Numbered from the stretch's first letter, positions 36,525 to 46,441 are shown. The stretch is 64,000 nucleotides of DNA from an uncultured Bacteroidota bacterium (GCA_913062555.1 CAJXVU010000012.1:30264-94263), one strand, 5' to 3'. Notes: generated by a model from the letters alone, not told the origin. Translations and numbers: made by a program.

Positions 36525-37304
36525 ATGAATTTGAAATTAGAAAATAAAGTTATTATAGTTACCGGTGGCTCTAAGGGTATAGGGAACGGCATCTGTAAAG
36601 TGCTGGCAGAGGAAGGTGCTATTCCGGTTATTGTTGGTAGAAACATAGAAAATGTATTAGATGCCGTAAAGGAGATAGAAACTAATGGAGGGCAGGCTTT
36701 CCATGCGTTTGCTGAGCTTACCGATCCCGAACAATGTGAAGCGGCTGTTGAAGTGGTCATCAAAAAATTTGGCCGCATTGATGCTTTGGTGAACAATGCA
36801 GGGGTAAATGATGGTGTGAGTTTGGAAAAAGGGACCTACAACGATTTTTTAACTTCTATCAATCGAAATTTAACACATTATTTTCTCATGGCTCATCACG
36901 TTTTACCAGAGCTAAAAAAAACTAGAGGAGCCATAGTTAATATTGGATCGAAAACTTCAGTAACTGGACAAGGAGGAACATCAGGCTATGCTGCTGCAAA
37001 TGGTGGGCGAAGTGCACTAACCCGTGAATGGGCGGTAGAATTATTACCTTATGGAATTCGGGTAAACGCAGTTATCGTTGCCGAATGTTACACCCCTTTA
37101 TACGATCGTTGGATAAAAACCTTATCAAATCCTGAAGAAAAATTAAAGGACATAACCGAAAAAATCCCACTAGAACAACGCATGACAACAGCAGAGGAAA
37201 TTGCCAATACCGTAGCGTTTTTGATTTCAGAGAAATCAAGTCATACTACCGGGCAACTTCTTTTTGTTGATGGTGGTTACACGCATTTAGATCGTTCCAT
37301 ATGA
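36525..37304 (+). CDS. L-fucose dehydrogenase (SDR family) with altered active-site Lys position
   Basis: This 259-residue SDR oxidises L-fucose to the lactone in the first step. It has TGGSKGIG at 13-20 and NNAGVNDG. Ser142 and Tyr155 are the catalytic Ser and Tyr. The closing FVDGGYTHLDR and the ALTREWAVELLPYG segment strongly resemble Burkholderia L-fucose dehydrogenase. In place of the expected YxxxK lysine the sequence reads Tyr-Ala-Ala-Ala-Asn (Asn159), read directly from the codon AAT at 36999-37001. It may be a clade feature or mean that another residue supplies the role. It is upstream of FucP, with 78-89 bp gaps around it. Confidence 0.82.
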   Translation: MNLKLENKVIIVTGGSKGIGNGICKVLAEEGAIPVIVGRNIENVLDAVKEIETNGGQAFHAFAELTDPEQCEAAVEVVIKKFGRIDALVNNAGVNDGVSLEKGTYNDFLTSINRNLTHYFLMAHHVLPELKKTRGAIVNIGSKTSVTGQGGTSGYAAANGGRSALTREWAVELLPYGIRVNAVIVAECYTPLYDRWIKTLSNPEEKLKDITEKIPLEQRMTTAEEIANTVAFLISEKSSHTTGQLLFVDGGYTHLDRSI

Positions 37305-37393
37305 CTTTTGTCGAAAAAATGGTATAAAAACAAAAATGCTTGCTAAATTGAGAATCGTAATATTAAGACTAAAACTAACTAATAAAATCACGG

Positions 37394-38731
37394 ATGAACA
37401 GCACAAAAAAAATACCTATAGTTTCTAAAAAAGTACTAATCCCTTTTATTTTAATCACTTCATTATTTGCCTTATGGGGATTTGCAAATGCTGTTACCGA
37501 TCCAATGGTTCAGGCATTTAAAAAAGTATTAGAGTTGTCCAACTCTGAGGCGGCATGGGTGCAAATGGCATTTTACGGTGGGTACTTCTGTATGGCCTTA
37601 CCTGCAGCAATGTTTATGCGTAAATATTCATATAAAGTCGGGATTTTAATAGGATTGGCATTGTATGCTACAGGTGCACTTCTATTTTATCCAGCGGCAC
37701 AATCGGAGAGTTTTTTGTTTTTCTGTTTGGGACTTTATATTTTAACATTCGGATTAGCCTTTTTAGAAACAGCAGCTAATCCTTATGCTTTGGCAATGGG
37801 AGCAAAAGAAACAGCGACACAACGATTAAACTTAGCTCAAGCATTTAATCCTGTTGGGTTGATAGCAGGATTGTTCGTTGCGCAACAGTTTGTTTTAAAG
37901 AATTTAAAATCTGATGATATCACAGATTTTAGTGCGCTAGATGAAGCTTCTAAGGTCTTAATTAAAACCTCAGATTTACTCGTTATTCGAGATCCCTATG
38001 TCATTTTAGGCTTGGTGCTTATAGGGGTGTTTATATTATTTGTGGCGAGTAAAATGCCACAGTCTAAAGACGAAGGAGGGATGCCTAAAATTGGCGATAC
38101 CTTTAGAGTTTTAGCTAAAAATAAAAAATATGTTTTGGGGGTTCTGGCCCAAATTTCATATGTAGGGGCTCAAATTATGTGCTGGACTTACATTTATCAA
38201 TATGCAGAAGGAATAGGAATGGATAGTGTGACAGCTGGATATTATCAAATGGCAGCCTTTCTGATATTTACAATAGGTCGTGCTGTAGGAACTTATATGC
38301 TGCGATTTATGAGTTCTGGTAAGCTATTAATGTATTTTGCAGTATTAGCAATCATCTTTGTATTTGGAACCATATTTATTCAAGGTATGTTTGGATTATA
38401 TAGTTTAGTAGGGGTGTCATTTTGTATGTCATTAATGTTCCCTACGATTTACGGAATTGCTTTGGGTGATTTAACAGAAGAGCAATCTAAAGTTGGTTCA
38501 GCCGGATTAATAATGGCAATTGTTGGAGGGGCTTTAATGCCAAAACTACAAGGAATTATTATTGATGCAGGTGGTAATGGAGTCGCCGACACCAAAATTC
38601 TAGGGGTTTCAGAGGTTAACTTTTCATTTATATTACCATTGCTGTGCTTTGTTTACATTGCTTGGTATGGATTAAGAGTTTTTAAAAGACACGAAGCAAC
38701 TGATGATGTATTACATAACGTAAGCCAATAA
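37394..38731 (+). CDS. fucP: L-fucose:H+ symporter
   Basis: This 445-residue inner-membrane MFS carrier has about twelve membrane segments. The N-terminus has NAVTDPMVQAFKKVL, with Asp36 matching the essential acidic residue equivalent to E. coli FucP Asp46. GLAFLETAANPYALAMG supplies Glu125, equivalent to Glu135. It imports L-fucose, and possibly other 6-deoxy sugars, with a proton. Its stop overlaps the mutarotase start (TAATG). As the only sugar transporter in the locus it implies that fucose, not oligosaccharide, crosses the inner membrane. Confidence 0.93.
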   Translation: MNSTKKIPIVSKKVLIPFILITSLFALWGFANAVTDPMVQAFKKVLELSNSEAAWVQMAFYGGYFCMALPAAMFMRKYSYKVGILIGLALYATGALLFYPAAQSESFLFFCLGLYILTFGLAFLETAANPYALAMGAKETATQRLNLAQAFNPVGLIAGLFVAQQFVLKNLKSDDITDFSALDEASKVLIKTSDLLVIRDPYVILGLVLIGVFILFVASKMPQSKDEGGMPKIGDTFRVLAKNKKYVLGVLAQISYVGAQIMCWTYIYQYAEGIGMDSVTAGYYQMAAFLIFTIGRAVGTYMLRFMSSGKLLMYFAVLAIIFVFGTIFIQGMFGLYSLVGVSFCMSLMFPTIYGIALGDLTEEQSKVGSAGLIMAIVGGALMPKLQGIIIDAGGNGVADTKILGVSEVNFSFILPLLCFVYIAWYGLRVFKRHEATDDVLHNVSQ

Positions 38732-39072
38732 TGAAGCATTTAATACGTCATTGTTTTGCCTTGGATTTAATAAACGATCCAAAACTTATATCGGCTTATA
38801 AAAAACATCATGAAAACGTTTGGCCAGAAATAATAGCGAGCATAAAAGACGCTGGAATTGAAAAATTGGAAATTTACCTGGTTGCTAATAGATTGTTCAT
38901 GGTTATGGAGGTTAATGATGGGTTTTCATTTGAAAAGAAATCAATATCGGACCACTTAAACCCTATAGTTCAAGATTGGGAAACCCTAATGTGGAAGTAC
39001 CAGCTAGAACTTCCCCTAGCAAAGCCAGGAGAAAAGTGGCTTCTTATGGAAAAGATCTATGAACTGAATTAG
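38731..39072 (+). CDS. L-fucose/L-rhamnose mutarotase family protein
   Basis: This 113-residue small cytoplasmic protein of the L-rhamnose mutarotase (DUF718) family has FALDLINDPKLISAYKKHHENVWPEI at the N-terminus and DWETLMWKYQLELPLAKPGEKW at the end. It converts the sugar anomers so that the dehydrogenase receives the right form. The position, overlapping fucP and in a complete fucose pathway, makes fucose the likely substrate rather than rhamnose. Length is normal. Confidence 0.87.
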   Translation: MKHLIRHCFALDLINDPKLISAYKKHHENVWPEIIASIKDAGIEKLEIYLVANRLFMVMEVNDGFSFEKKSISDHLNPIVQDWETLMWKYQLELPLAKPGEKWLLMEKIYELN

Positions 39073-39106
39073 TGAACCATAGTATCGATGAAAAATAAGC
39101 TATAAA

Positions 39107-40255
39107 ATGAAACTTGAGTATAATCCAAAATACCCTTCAATTGAGGACCTGAGAGCTAAGGCAAAAAAAAGAATACCAAAATTTGCCTTTGAATATTTAG
39201 ATGGAGGTTGTAATGAAGATGTAAATCTTCATAAAAACACTGCCGAAATCAGAGCAGTAGAATTACTGCCTAGTTATTTAAGTAAGCATAGTGGGTCAAA
39301 TATGAAAACTGAGTTGTTTGGGCATACTTATGATGCTCCATTTGGAATTGCACCAGTTGGATTGCAAGGGCTCATGTGGCCAAATTCCCCTGAAATATTA
39401 GCGAAATCAGCTTTTGAGCATAATATTCCGTTTGTATTAAGTACCGTAAGTACAAGTAGTATTGAACGGATTAGTGAAATAACCGAAGGGCAAGCTTGGT
39501 TTCAATTATATCATCCAACTGAGAATAGTCTTAGGGATGCTATTATTAAAAGAGCTGAAGCGGCTGAGTGCCCTGTATTGGTTATTTTATGTGATGTACC
39601 CACTTTTGGATTTAGGCCCAGAGATATTCGCAACGGTTTAGCGATGCCTCCTAGAATGACTTTTGAAAATATAATAAGAGTATTAGGAAAACCGAAATGG
39701 GCCATGGAAACACTCCGACATGGACAACCAAATTTTGAAGTCTTAAAACCGTATATGGATAAAAATATGGACTTAAAGCAATTGGGTCAATTTATGGATC
39801 AGACCTTTTCCGGTCGCTTAAATGAAGAAAAGATAAAACCTATCCGAGATATGTGGAAAGGGAAGATTGTATTGAAAGGCGTAGCGACTGAAGCGGATAC
39901 AGCAAAAGCGATTAAATTAGGATTAGATGGTGTTATAGTCTCTAATCATGGAGGGCGACAATTGGATGCTGGAGAGTCTACAATTAAGCCATTGACCAGA
40001 ATATCTAAAGCCTATGGCAATCAAATAAAAGTTATGATGGATAGTGGGATGCGCTCTGGGCCGGATATTGCAAGATCCTTAGCCAGTGGTGCAGAATTTA
40101 CCTTCATGGGAAGGCCGTTTATGTACGGGGTCTCTGCCTTAGGAAATAAGGGAGCACATCATACCATTTCGCTTTTAAGAGTGCAATTGCAACAAGTTAT
40201 GGAGCAAATTTGTTGTGAAAGCATCACCGATTTCCCAAAATTCTTAAAGCACTAA
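39107..40255 (+). CDS. lldD: FMN-dependent L-lactate dehydrogenase (alpha-hydroxy acid oxidase family)
   Basis: This 382-residue FMN enzyme has KAKKRIPKFAFEYLDGG near the N-terminus and the active-site block SNHGGRQLD containing His281. A GVIVSNHGG/VMMDSGMRSGPDIA/GRPFMYGV series of FMN-binding segments is present. The family oxidises L-2-hydroxy acids; L-lactate is the likely substrate because the pathway's hydrolase generates it from fucose. The product pyruvate enters central metabolism. It is the last gene of the cluster, 34 bp after the mutarotase. Homologues also act on glycolate, so substrate is by context. Confidence 0.87.
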   Translation: MKLEYNPKYPSIEDLRAKAKKRIPKFAFEYLDGGCNEDVNLHKNTAEIRAVELLPSYLSKHSGSNMKTELFGHTYDAPFGIAPVGLQGLMWPNSPEILAKSAFEHNIPFVLSTVSTSSIERISEITEGQAWFQLYHPTENSLRDAIIKRAEAAECPVLVILCDVPTFGFRPRDIRNGLAMPPRMTFENIIRVLGKPKWAMETLRHGQPNFEVLKPYMDKNMDLKQLGQFMDQTFSGRLNEEKIKPIRDMWKGKIVLKGVATEADTAKAIKLGLDGVIVSNHGGRQLDAGESTIKPLTRISKAYGNQIKVMMDSGMRSGPDIARSLASGAEFTFMGRPFMYGVSALGNKGAHHTISLLRVQLQQVMEQICCESITDFPKFLKH

Positions 40256-40604
40256 GTTTAGAGGATTAATTAAACACAGAAATAGAGTGCTTTGTTATAT
40301 TAACAAGTTGGGTCCTGTCTTTTTTTACTTCGAGTTTGAGATAATTTATTGAAATCATGCTATTTATAATGAATATGGATTGCTGTTATTTAATAGTTTG
40401 TTGAAACTAAATTCGAAAAGATGCCGTTAATATTTATGTTGATTTTTAGAGGTCGATTAAAAATCACAGCGCTTTAAAATCCCAAAAAGCGGGTAGAGCA
40501 TCGTATAAAAAGTGATATTTGAGACAATCATTTACTGTAAGAATTTTGGTACGGTTTTTGAGACTAAGAAAAATTGATTTATCAATCATTAAAAAACCAC
40601 CATC
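40256..40604. other. 349-bp intergenic region with one AT-rich hairpin
   Basis: No credible open frame was found between lldD and the next gene. A 9-bp stem (40440-40448 with 40458-40466, 9-nt loop) lacks a T-run. A weak inverted repeat, CGCTTT...AAAGCG, follows a little downstream. No full TTG-N20-TAnnTTTG promoter was recognised for the gene at 40605. Confidence 0.4.
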
Positions 40605-41837
40605 ATGCTAAAAAAAACTACCCTTCTGTTTCTAGTATTATCAATGCAATTGTTTTCCCAAGAAAAAAGTAACGATTTAAAAGTTTTTTTAGATTGTAAT
40701 AGATGTGACATTACCTTCATAAAGCAAAATTTGCCCGATGTTGAATTTGTACGGGATCAAAATTTTGCAGATGTACATTTGTTCTTTACAAATCAACGAA
40801 ATGGTAGTGGAGGGATAGCTTATGAGATAGAGTTTATAGGAAAAAATGACTTTAAAGACTTTCAAGATACACTGAAATTTTCTACTGATACTAATATGAC
40901 CCGGGATGATATTCGTCAGCGTACATTAAAATTTATTAAACTAGGCTTGGTCCGTTTTTGGGTAAAACTAGGTAAAACAGATAATATCTCGATAACGATA
41001 AAAAGTCCGGAAAACACAAATAAAGAGGAGACTGAGAAAAAGGATCCATGGAACTATTGGGTGTTTAACCTCGGTGCCAGAGGATGGTTTAATGGTCAGG
41101 AATCTAATAAGTTTAGCAATATTAATTTTAATGTATCTGCCAAACGAGTAACCGAAAAAAGTAAGTTTTCATTCCGACTTGGTGTTTCCGAAAATAAATC
41201 GACATTTAGTTTTGATGGTGAGGATATTGTGTCGATCCAGAGTTCAAAATATTTGAATACGAGCGATGTTATTAGTTTGAATGATCACTGGTCTGTTGGT
41301 GCCTTTGCTAGTTTAGGGTCTTCTGTGTTTAGCAATAAAGATTTTTATTGGTCTTTAAGACCAGCAATAGAGTACAACTTTTTTAAATATTCTGAATCCT
41401 CAAAAAAACAATTGACCTTATCCTATAGAAATGGAGTTGTTTTCAACGATTATATTGAGAGTACCCTTTTTGGAGAAACAAAAGAAAGTCTATGGGAGCA
41501 TGAGTTATCATTAGGTGGTAGCGTAAATCAAAAATGGGGAAGTATTTCCGGGGAGGCCTCTTACGAGCAGTATTTACATGATACCAGTTTAAATTCACTG
41601 TCTTTCTATATGGGTACTAATGTCCGATTATTCAAGGGGTTTAGCATGAATTTAAACGGGAGTTATAGTATTACCAGAAATCAAATCGAATTACCAGCTG
41701 GTGATGTGTCATTAGAAGAATTATTACTTCAACAACAACAGTTAAAATCAGGATACAATTATTTTGTAAGCGTAGGGTTTAGCTATTCATTTGGATCAAT
41801 ATATAACACCATAGTTAACCCTAGGTTCAATTTCTAA
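40605..41837 (+). CDS. Putative outer-membrane beta-barrel protein of unknown function
   Basis: This 410-residue exported protein has a signal peptide in residues 1-18. An N-terminal periplasmic domain (~20-125) begins FLDCNRCDITFIKQNLPDVEFV and contains a Cys pair. A Lys/Glu-rich linker lies near 135-148. Alternating aromatic-rich beta strands fill the rest (about 150-410), ending in NPRFNF with a terminal phenylalanine, typical of outer-membrane barrels. I do not recognise its family. It sits just upstream of sdhC, but with its own spacing and an sdh promoter between, so co-function is not indicated. Confidence 0.7.
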   Translation: MLKKTTLLFLVLSMQLFSQEKSNDLKVFLDCNRCDITFIKQNLPDVEFVRDQNFADVHLFFTNQRNGSGGIAYEIEFIGKNDFKDFQDTLKFSTDTNMTRDDIRQRTLKFIKLGLVRFWVKLGKTDNISITIKSPENTNKEETEKKDPWNYWVFNLGARGWFNGQESNKFSNINFNVSAKRVTEKSKFSFRLGVSENKSTFSFDGEDIVSIQSSKYLNTSDVISLNDHWSVGAFASLGSSVFSNKDFYWSLRPAIEYNFFKYSESSKKQLTLSYRNGVVFNDYIESTLFGETKESLWEHELSLGGSVNQKWGSISGEASYEQYLHDTSLNSLSFYMGTNVRLFKGFSMNLNGSYSITRNQIELPAGDVSLEELLLQQQQLKSGYNYFVSVGFSYSFGSIYNTIVNPRFNF

Positions 41838-41877
41838 ATTATAATCATTCTAAATACTAATTTAAAGGCTCAACTTG

Positions 41878-41908
41878 TTGTCTATAATTTGGGGGTAGAC
41901 TATTTTTG
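41878..41908 (+). promoter_or_regulatory. Promoter of the sdhCAB operon
   Basis: TTG at 41878-41880 and TATTTTTG at 41901-41908 are spaced by 20 nt, a full flavobacterial promoter. The leader to the ATG at 41936 is about 22 nt. This supports the 41936 start rather than the upstream TTG at 41906, which lies within the promoter. Confidence 0.7.
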
Positions 41909-41935
41909 TATGAATTTTTTAAACTTCAATACATC

Positions 41936-42613
41936 ATGGGTGGATTTTTTAAATCTTCGATTGGGAGAAAAGTAGCGATGGCGCTTTCGGCATTCTTCCT
42001 CATGTTTTTCTTACTTCAACATTTTGCAATCAATATTTTATCGGTTTTTAGCCCTGATACTTTTAACGAAGTGTCACATTTTATGGGGACTAATGCCTTG
42101 ATTCAATACGGTTTACAACCTGTACTGATTTTTGGTGTTGTATTTCACTTTGTTATGGGATTCATTTTAGAATTAAAAAACAAAAGTGCTAGAAAAATAA
42201 GTTATGCTAAGAATCATGGCGCAGCAAATTCTACGTGGACTAGTAGAAATATGATTTGGAGCGGTTTGGCCATTTTGGCTTTTATCGTTTTACATTTTAT
42301 TGACTTTTGGTTTCCAGAAATTAACACAAAATTTATAGAAGGTGATTGGTCTGGACTACACGATGGTGAGTTTAGATATTTCCATGAACTTCAAGAAAAA
42401 TTCTTAAGCCCAGTGAGAGTTGGTGCTTATGTTGTGGCCTTTGTGCTATTAATGTTGCACTTGCTACATGGTTTTACATCGGCATTCCAATCTATGGGAG
42501 CTACAGCAGGACGTAAAAAAACATTACAAAATATAGGTAAAGCTTATGCTATTATTATTCCGTTAGGATTTATAGTTATCGCAATTTATCATCATTTTAA
42601 TCATATCCATTAA
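41936..42613 (+). CDS. sdhC: Succinate dehydrogenase cytochrome b subunit
   Basis: This protein is 225 residues from the chosen ATG at 41936, which gives [21 protein letters not shown], the conserved family opening. About five membrane segments carry the histidines typical of the diheme cytochrome b558 type: [23 protein letters not shown] and LHLLHGF. It anchors the flavoprotein and iron-sulfur subunits and passes electrons to the quinone pool. It is the first gene of sdhCAB, with an 11-bp gap to sdhA. Confidence 0.92.
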   Translation: MGGFFKSSIGRKVAMALSAFFLMFFLLQHFAINILSVFSPDTFNEVSHFMGTNALIQYGLQPVLIFGVVFHFVMGFILELKNKSARKISYAKNHGAANSTWTSRNMIWSGLAILAFIVLHFIDFWFPEINTKFIEGDWSGLHDGEFRYFHELQEKFLSPVRVGAYVVAFVLLMLHLLHGFTSAFQSMGATAGRKKTLQNIGKAYAIIIPLGFIVIAIYHHFNHIH

Positions 42614-42624
42614 TCTTAGAACAT

Positions 42625-44640
42625 ATGTCGACTTTAAATTCAAAAGTACCAGGAGGTCCAATTAAAGATAAATGGACAGATTATAAAAATCATATCGATT
42701 TAGTTAACCCTGCCAATAAACGTAATATTGATATTATTGTTGTTGGAACAGGATTAGCAGGAGGTTCTGCCGCAGCTACATTAGCCGAATTAGGGTATAA
42801 TGTAAAAGCATTTGCATATCAGGATTCTCCTAGACGTGCACATTCTATTGCTGCCCAAGGTGGAATTAATGCTGCTAAGAATTATCAAGGAGATGGTGAT
42901 TCAACATATAGATTATTTTACGACACTGTAAAAGGTGGTGATTATCGTTCGCGTGAAGCTAATGTATATCGTTTAGCTGAAGTATCAGCAAATATTATTG
43001 ATCAATGTGTGGCTCAAGGGGTGCCTTTTGCTCGTGATTATGGAGGGTTATTGGATAATCGTTCGTTTGGAGGTGTTTTAGTGTCTCGAACATTTTATGC
43101 CAAAGGACAAACGGGACAGCAATTATTATTAGGCGCTTATTCAGCAATGAATAGACAAATTGCTCGTGGTAAAATTGAAATGTTTAACCGTCACGAAATG
43201 TTGGATGTTGTAAAGGTTGATGGTAAAGCAAGAGGGATTATTGCTCGTAATTTAGTTACTGGAGAAATAGAACGTCATTCAGCACATGCGGTTGTTATAG
43301 CATCAGGAGGTTACGGAAATGTATATTTCTTATCGACAAATGCTATGGGATCTAATGCCACTGCTGCATGGAAAATACATAAAAAAGGGGCACATTTTGC
43401 AAACCCTTGTTATACGCAAATTCACCCAACCTGTATTCCGCGTTCGGGAGATTATCAGTCTAAATTAACATTGATGTCTGAGTCTTTACGTAATGATGGT
43501 CGTATTTGGGTGCCAAAAAATATGGAAGATGTAATGGCCATTCGTGAAGGACGTAAAAAGCCAACCGATTTGTCTGAAGAAGACCGCGATTATTACTTAG
43601 AACGTCGTTACCCTGCCTTTGGGAATTTAGTACCTCGTGATGTTGCTTCAAGAGCAGCGAAAGAACGTTGTGATGCTGGTTATGGTGTAAATGCAACCGG
43701 AGAAGCGGTGTACTTGGATTTTAAATCGGCAATTAATCGTTATGGGAAAGAACAAGCGAAAATTACAGGAATTTCTAACCCTTCCGAAGCAAAAATATAC
43801 GAATTAGGTCAGGCTTTAGTTGAAGAGAAGTATGGAAATTTATTCCAAATGTATGAGAAAATTGTAGATGAGAATCCTTATGAAACGCCTATGATGATAT
43901 ATCCAGCAACTCACTATACAATGGGTGGTGTTTGGGTAGATTATAACTTAATGACTTCAGTTGAGGGATTGTATTGTATTGGAGAAGCAAACTTCTCTGA
44001 TCATGGTGCGAATCGATTAGGTGCTTCAGCGTTGATGCAAGGATTGGCTGATGGATATTTCGTATTACCATATACTATTGGTAATTATCTTTCAAATGAA
44101 ATTAGAACTGGTAAAATTTCTACGGATACCAAAGAGTTTGATGAAGCAGAAACAGAAGTGACTGATAGAATTAATTTCTTTGTAAATAATAAAGGGACGA
44201 AGTCGGTGGATTATTTCCATAAAAAGCTTGGAAAAGTGATGTGGGATAAAGTTGGAATGGCACGTAATGAAAAAGGATTAAATGAAGCCATGACAGAGAT
44301 TAAAGCCATTCGAGAAGAATTCTGGAAGGAAGTAAAAGTTCCTGGTGAAGCGAGTGAAATGAACCCTGAATTAGAAAAAGCAGGGCGAGTTGCTGATTTC
44401 TTAGAATTAGGTGAGCTATTTGCTAAAGATGCATTGATGCGTGAAGAATCATGTGGTGGTCACTTTAGAGAAGAATCGGTTGAATTGGATGGTGAACAAA
44501 AAGGAGAAGCAAAACGTAATGATAATGATTACGCATTTGTCGCTGCTTGGGAATATAAAGGAGAACCTGCTGATGCCGTTTTACATAAAGAAGAATTAGA
44601 GTTTAAAGATATTGAACTAAAACAACGTTCATACAAATAA
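42625..44640 (+). CDS. sdhA: Succinate dehydrogenase flavoprotein subunit
   Basis: This 671-residue catalytic subunit has a dinucleotide-binding [12 protein letters not shown] motif near 41-52 and [12 protein letters not shown], where the FAD-linked histidine lies. [11 protein letters not shown] and the C-terminal [16 protein letters not shown] active-site arginine segment follow. It oxidises succinate to fumarate in the TCA cycle. The length and ordering (C-A-B) match the Bacteroidota enzyme. It links lactate and pyruvate oxidation from the neighbouring fucose locus to respiration only in a general way. Confidence 0.95.
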   Translation: MSTLNSKVPGGPIKDKWTDYKNHIDLVNPANKRNIDIIVVGTGLAGGSAAATLAELGYNVKAFAYQDSPRRAHSIAAQGGINAAKNYQGDGDSTYRLFYDTVKGGDYRSREANVYRLAEVSANIIDQCVAQGVPFARDYGGLLDNRSFGGVLVSRTFYAKGQTGQQLLLGAYSAMNRQIARGKIEMFNRHEMLDVVKVDGKARGIIARNLVTGEIERHSAHAVVIASGGYGNVYFLSTNAMGSNATAAWKIHKKGAHFANPCYTQIHPTCIPRSGDYQSKLTLMSESLRNDGRIWVPKNMEDVMAIREGRKKPTDLSEEDRDYYLERRYPAFGNLVPRDVASRAAKERCDAGYGVNATGEAVYLDFKSAINRYGKEQAKITGISNPSEAKIYELGQALVEEKYGNLFQMYEKIVDENPYETPMMIYPATHYTMGGVWVDYNLMTSVEGLYCIGEANFSDHGANRLGASALMQGLADGYFVLPYTIGNYLSNEIRTGKISTDTKEFDEAETEVTDRINFFVNNKGTKSVDYFHKKLGKVMWDKVGMARNEKGLNEAMTEIKAIREEFWKEVKVPGEASEMNPELEKAGRVADFLELGELFAKDALMREESCGGHFREESVELDGEQKGEAKRNDNDYAFVAAWEYKGEPADAVLHKEELEFKDIELKQRSYK

Positions 44641-44649
44641 GAAGACATT

Positions 44650-45393
44650 ATGAATTTAACGTTAAAAATCTGGAGACAAAAAGACGCTAACGCAAAGGGT
44701 CAAATGGTCGAATATAAAGTCACTGAAATTTCAGAGCATATGTCTTTTTTGGAAATGATGGATGTTTTGAACGAACAATTGGTAAATTCTGGAGACGAAC
44801 CTGTTGCTTTCGATCATGATTGTCGTGAAGGTATTTGCGGAATGTGTTCAATGTATATTAACGGAGAAGCGCATGGTCCAGATAGAGGCGTTACTACCTG
44901 TCAATTACACATGCGAATGTTTAAAGATGGGGATACCATTACTATCGAGCCATTTAGAGCGGCAGCATTTCCAGTAATTAAAGATTTGGTGGTAGACCGC
45001 ACATCTTTTGAACGTATTCAACAAGCTGGAGGATATATTTCTGTGAATACTTCAGGAAATACTCAGGATGCTAATGCCATTCCTATTTCAAAACATGCAG
45101 CCGATGAAGCTATGGATGCTGCAACTTGTATTGGTTGTGGTGCTTGCGTGGCAACTTGTAAAAACTCTTCAGCAATGTTATTTGTAGGCGCTAAAGTCTC
45201 TCAATATGCTTTATTACCTCAAGGTCAAGTTGAAGCTGCCGATCGTGTACAAAACATGGTGGCTCAAATGGACTTAGAAGGATTTGGAAACTGTACCAAT
45301 ACAGGAGCCTGTGAGATTGAATGCCCTAAGGGGATTTCTTTGGAGAATATTGCACGTATGAATAGAGAACTCATGAAAGCCAACTTGAAATAA
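44650..45393 (+). CDS. sdhB: Succinate dehydrogenase iron-sulfur subunit
   Basis: This 247-residue electron-transfer subunit has three clusters: the plant-type [2Fe-2S] site [10 protein letters not shown]...C, the [4Fe-4S] site [11 protein letters not shown], and the [3Fe-4S]-type site [12 protein letters not shown]. Length fits the family. It is 9 bp after sdhA and ends the operon at a hairpin terminator. Confidence 0.95.
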   Translation: MNLTLKIWRQKDANAKGQMVEYKVTEISEHMSFLEMMDVLNEQLVNSGDEPVAFDHDCREGICGMCSMYINGEAHGPDRGVTTCQLHMRMFKDGDTITIEPFRAAAFPVIKDLVVDRTSFERIQQAGGYISVNTSGNTQDANAIPISKHAADEAMDAATCIGCGACVATCKNSSAMLFVGAKVSQYALLPQGQVEAADRVQNMVAQMDLEGFGNCTNTGACEIECPKGISLENIARMNRELMKANLK

Positions 45394-45430
45394 GATCTTA
45401 AAAATATAAACTTATCATAAATTAAAATGT

Positions 45431-45459
45431 CCTGAGCTTTTGCTTGGGATTTTTTATTT
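45431..45459 (+). terminator. Terminator after sdhCAB
   Basis: CCTGAGC pairs with GCTTGGG over 7 bp (two G-U pairs) around a TTTT loop, followed by ATTTTTTATTT. It separates sdhCAB from the peptidase gene. Confidence 0.65.
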
Positions 45460-45466
45460 AGATTTG
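45440..45466 (+). promoter_or_regulatory. Promoter for the M28 peptidase gene, overlapping the sdh terminator
   Basis: TAGATTTG (45459-45466) matches TAnnTTTG, with TTG at 45440-45442 at 16-nt spacing, slightly short. A start at 45491 gives a leader of about 20 nt, which excludes the alternative TTG start at 45440. Confidence 0.5.
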
Positions 45467-45490
45467 ATATGTATCACCAAAAAATCCCTT

Positions 45491-46441
45491 ATGAAGTTTA
45501 TAACTATGTGCCTTGGAGCACTCATTTTCCTTGCTTACCCTTCTTCTAATGCACAAACAAAGTCTCAACAAAGTACAGATGCTCAGTCCTACTTCAATGG
45601 GGAGCAATTGCTACAACATATAAAAACGTTGTCTTCAGATGAATTTGAAGGACGTCAAACGGGAACCAAAGGCGGCATAAAGGCAAAACAATATATTATT
45701 GAGCAATTTCAAGATTTAGATGTGAGTCCACTCGGAGATTCTTTCGAACAAAAGTTTTCATTTGAAAGTAGAGATAAAATGTATCAAGCTGCAAATGTTC
45801 TGGGCTTGATAAAAGGATCAGAATTTCCAGACAGCTATATTGTAATTAGTGCACATTATGATCATTTAGGAATAAGCGTAAAGGAAAGCCAAACAGACAG
45901 AATCTATAATGGTGCTGACGATGATGCATCAGGTACAAGTGCCTTATTTAGTTTTGCTGAGTATTTTAAAAATAACCCACCTAAGCATTCCGTAATATTA
46001 GCAGCGTTTGATAGTGAGGAACTAGGGTTAAGAGGTTCTAAATATTTTGTTGATCACGCTATTGTACCTCAAGAAGCTATAATGGTGAATCTCAATATGG
46101 ACATGATTAGTCGTAATACCAAGAACGAATTATATGCTGTGGGCACACGTTATAACGAAACATTGAAGCAGTTAATTTCAAACTTTAAACCCTCTGGAAA
46201 AGTGAAACTACTAACAGGACATGATGGTAAAGATGGCAAACAAAATTGGACAGGATCATCAGACCATGGCTCATTTCATAACAAAAAGATCCCATTCTTG
46301 TATTTTGGTGTAGAAGACCATGACGATTATCACAAAGCAACAGATCATTATGAAAATATTCACCCTGAATTTTATAAAGCAACAGTTGGTTTAATTATAT
46401 CTGTTTTTAGAGAAATTGATGCCATACAGATAAAGAAGTAA
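45491..46441 (+). CDS. Secreted M28 family peptidase
   Basis: This protein is 316 residues from the ATG at 45491, which gives a clear signal peptide ending SNAQ near residue 22. The M28 dizinc core is complete: SAHYDHLG, NGADDDASGTSAL, AFDSEELGLRGS, NLNMDMISR and SSDHGSFHNKKIPFLYF. No PA domain is present, unlike the peptidase at 14882. It is an extracytoplasmic aminopeptidase-type enzyme. It has its own promoter and a perfect palindromic terminator. Confidence 0.9.
   Translation: MKFITMCLGALIFLAYPSSNAQTKSQQSTDAQSYFNGEQLLQHIKTLSSDEFEGRQTGTKGGIKAKQYIIEQFQDLDVSPLGDSFEQKFSFESRDKMYQAANVLGLIKGSEFPDSYIVISAHYDHLGISVKESQTDRIYNGADDDASGTSALFSFAEYFKNNPPKHSVILAAFDSEELGLRGSKYFVDHAIVPQEAIMVNLNMDMISRNTKNELYAVGTRYNETLKQLISNFKPSGKVKLLTGHDGKDGKQNWTGSSDHGSFHNKKIPFLYFGVEDHDDYHKATDHYENIHPEFYKATVGLIISVFREIDAIQIKK

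Noticed and set aside
20053..40255. Recent horizontal transfer of the fucose locus
   Set aside because: No flanking mobile genes or repeats, and no obvious change in base composition or codon usage to the eye; a GC and codon analysis could overturn this.
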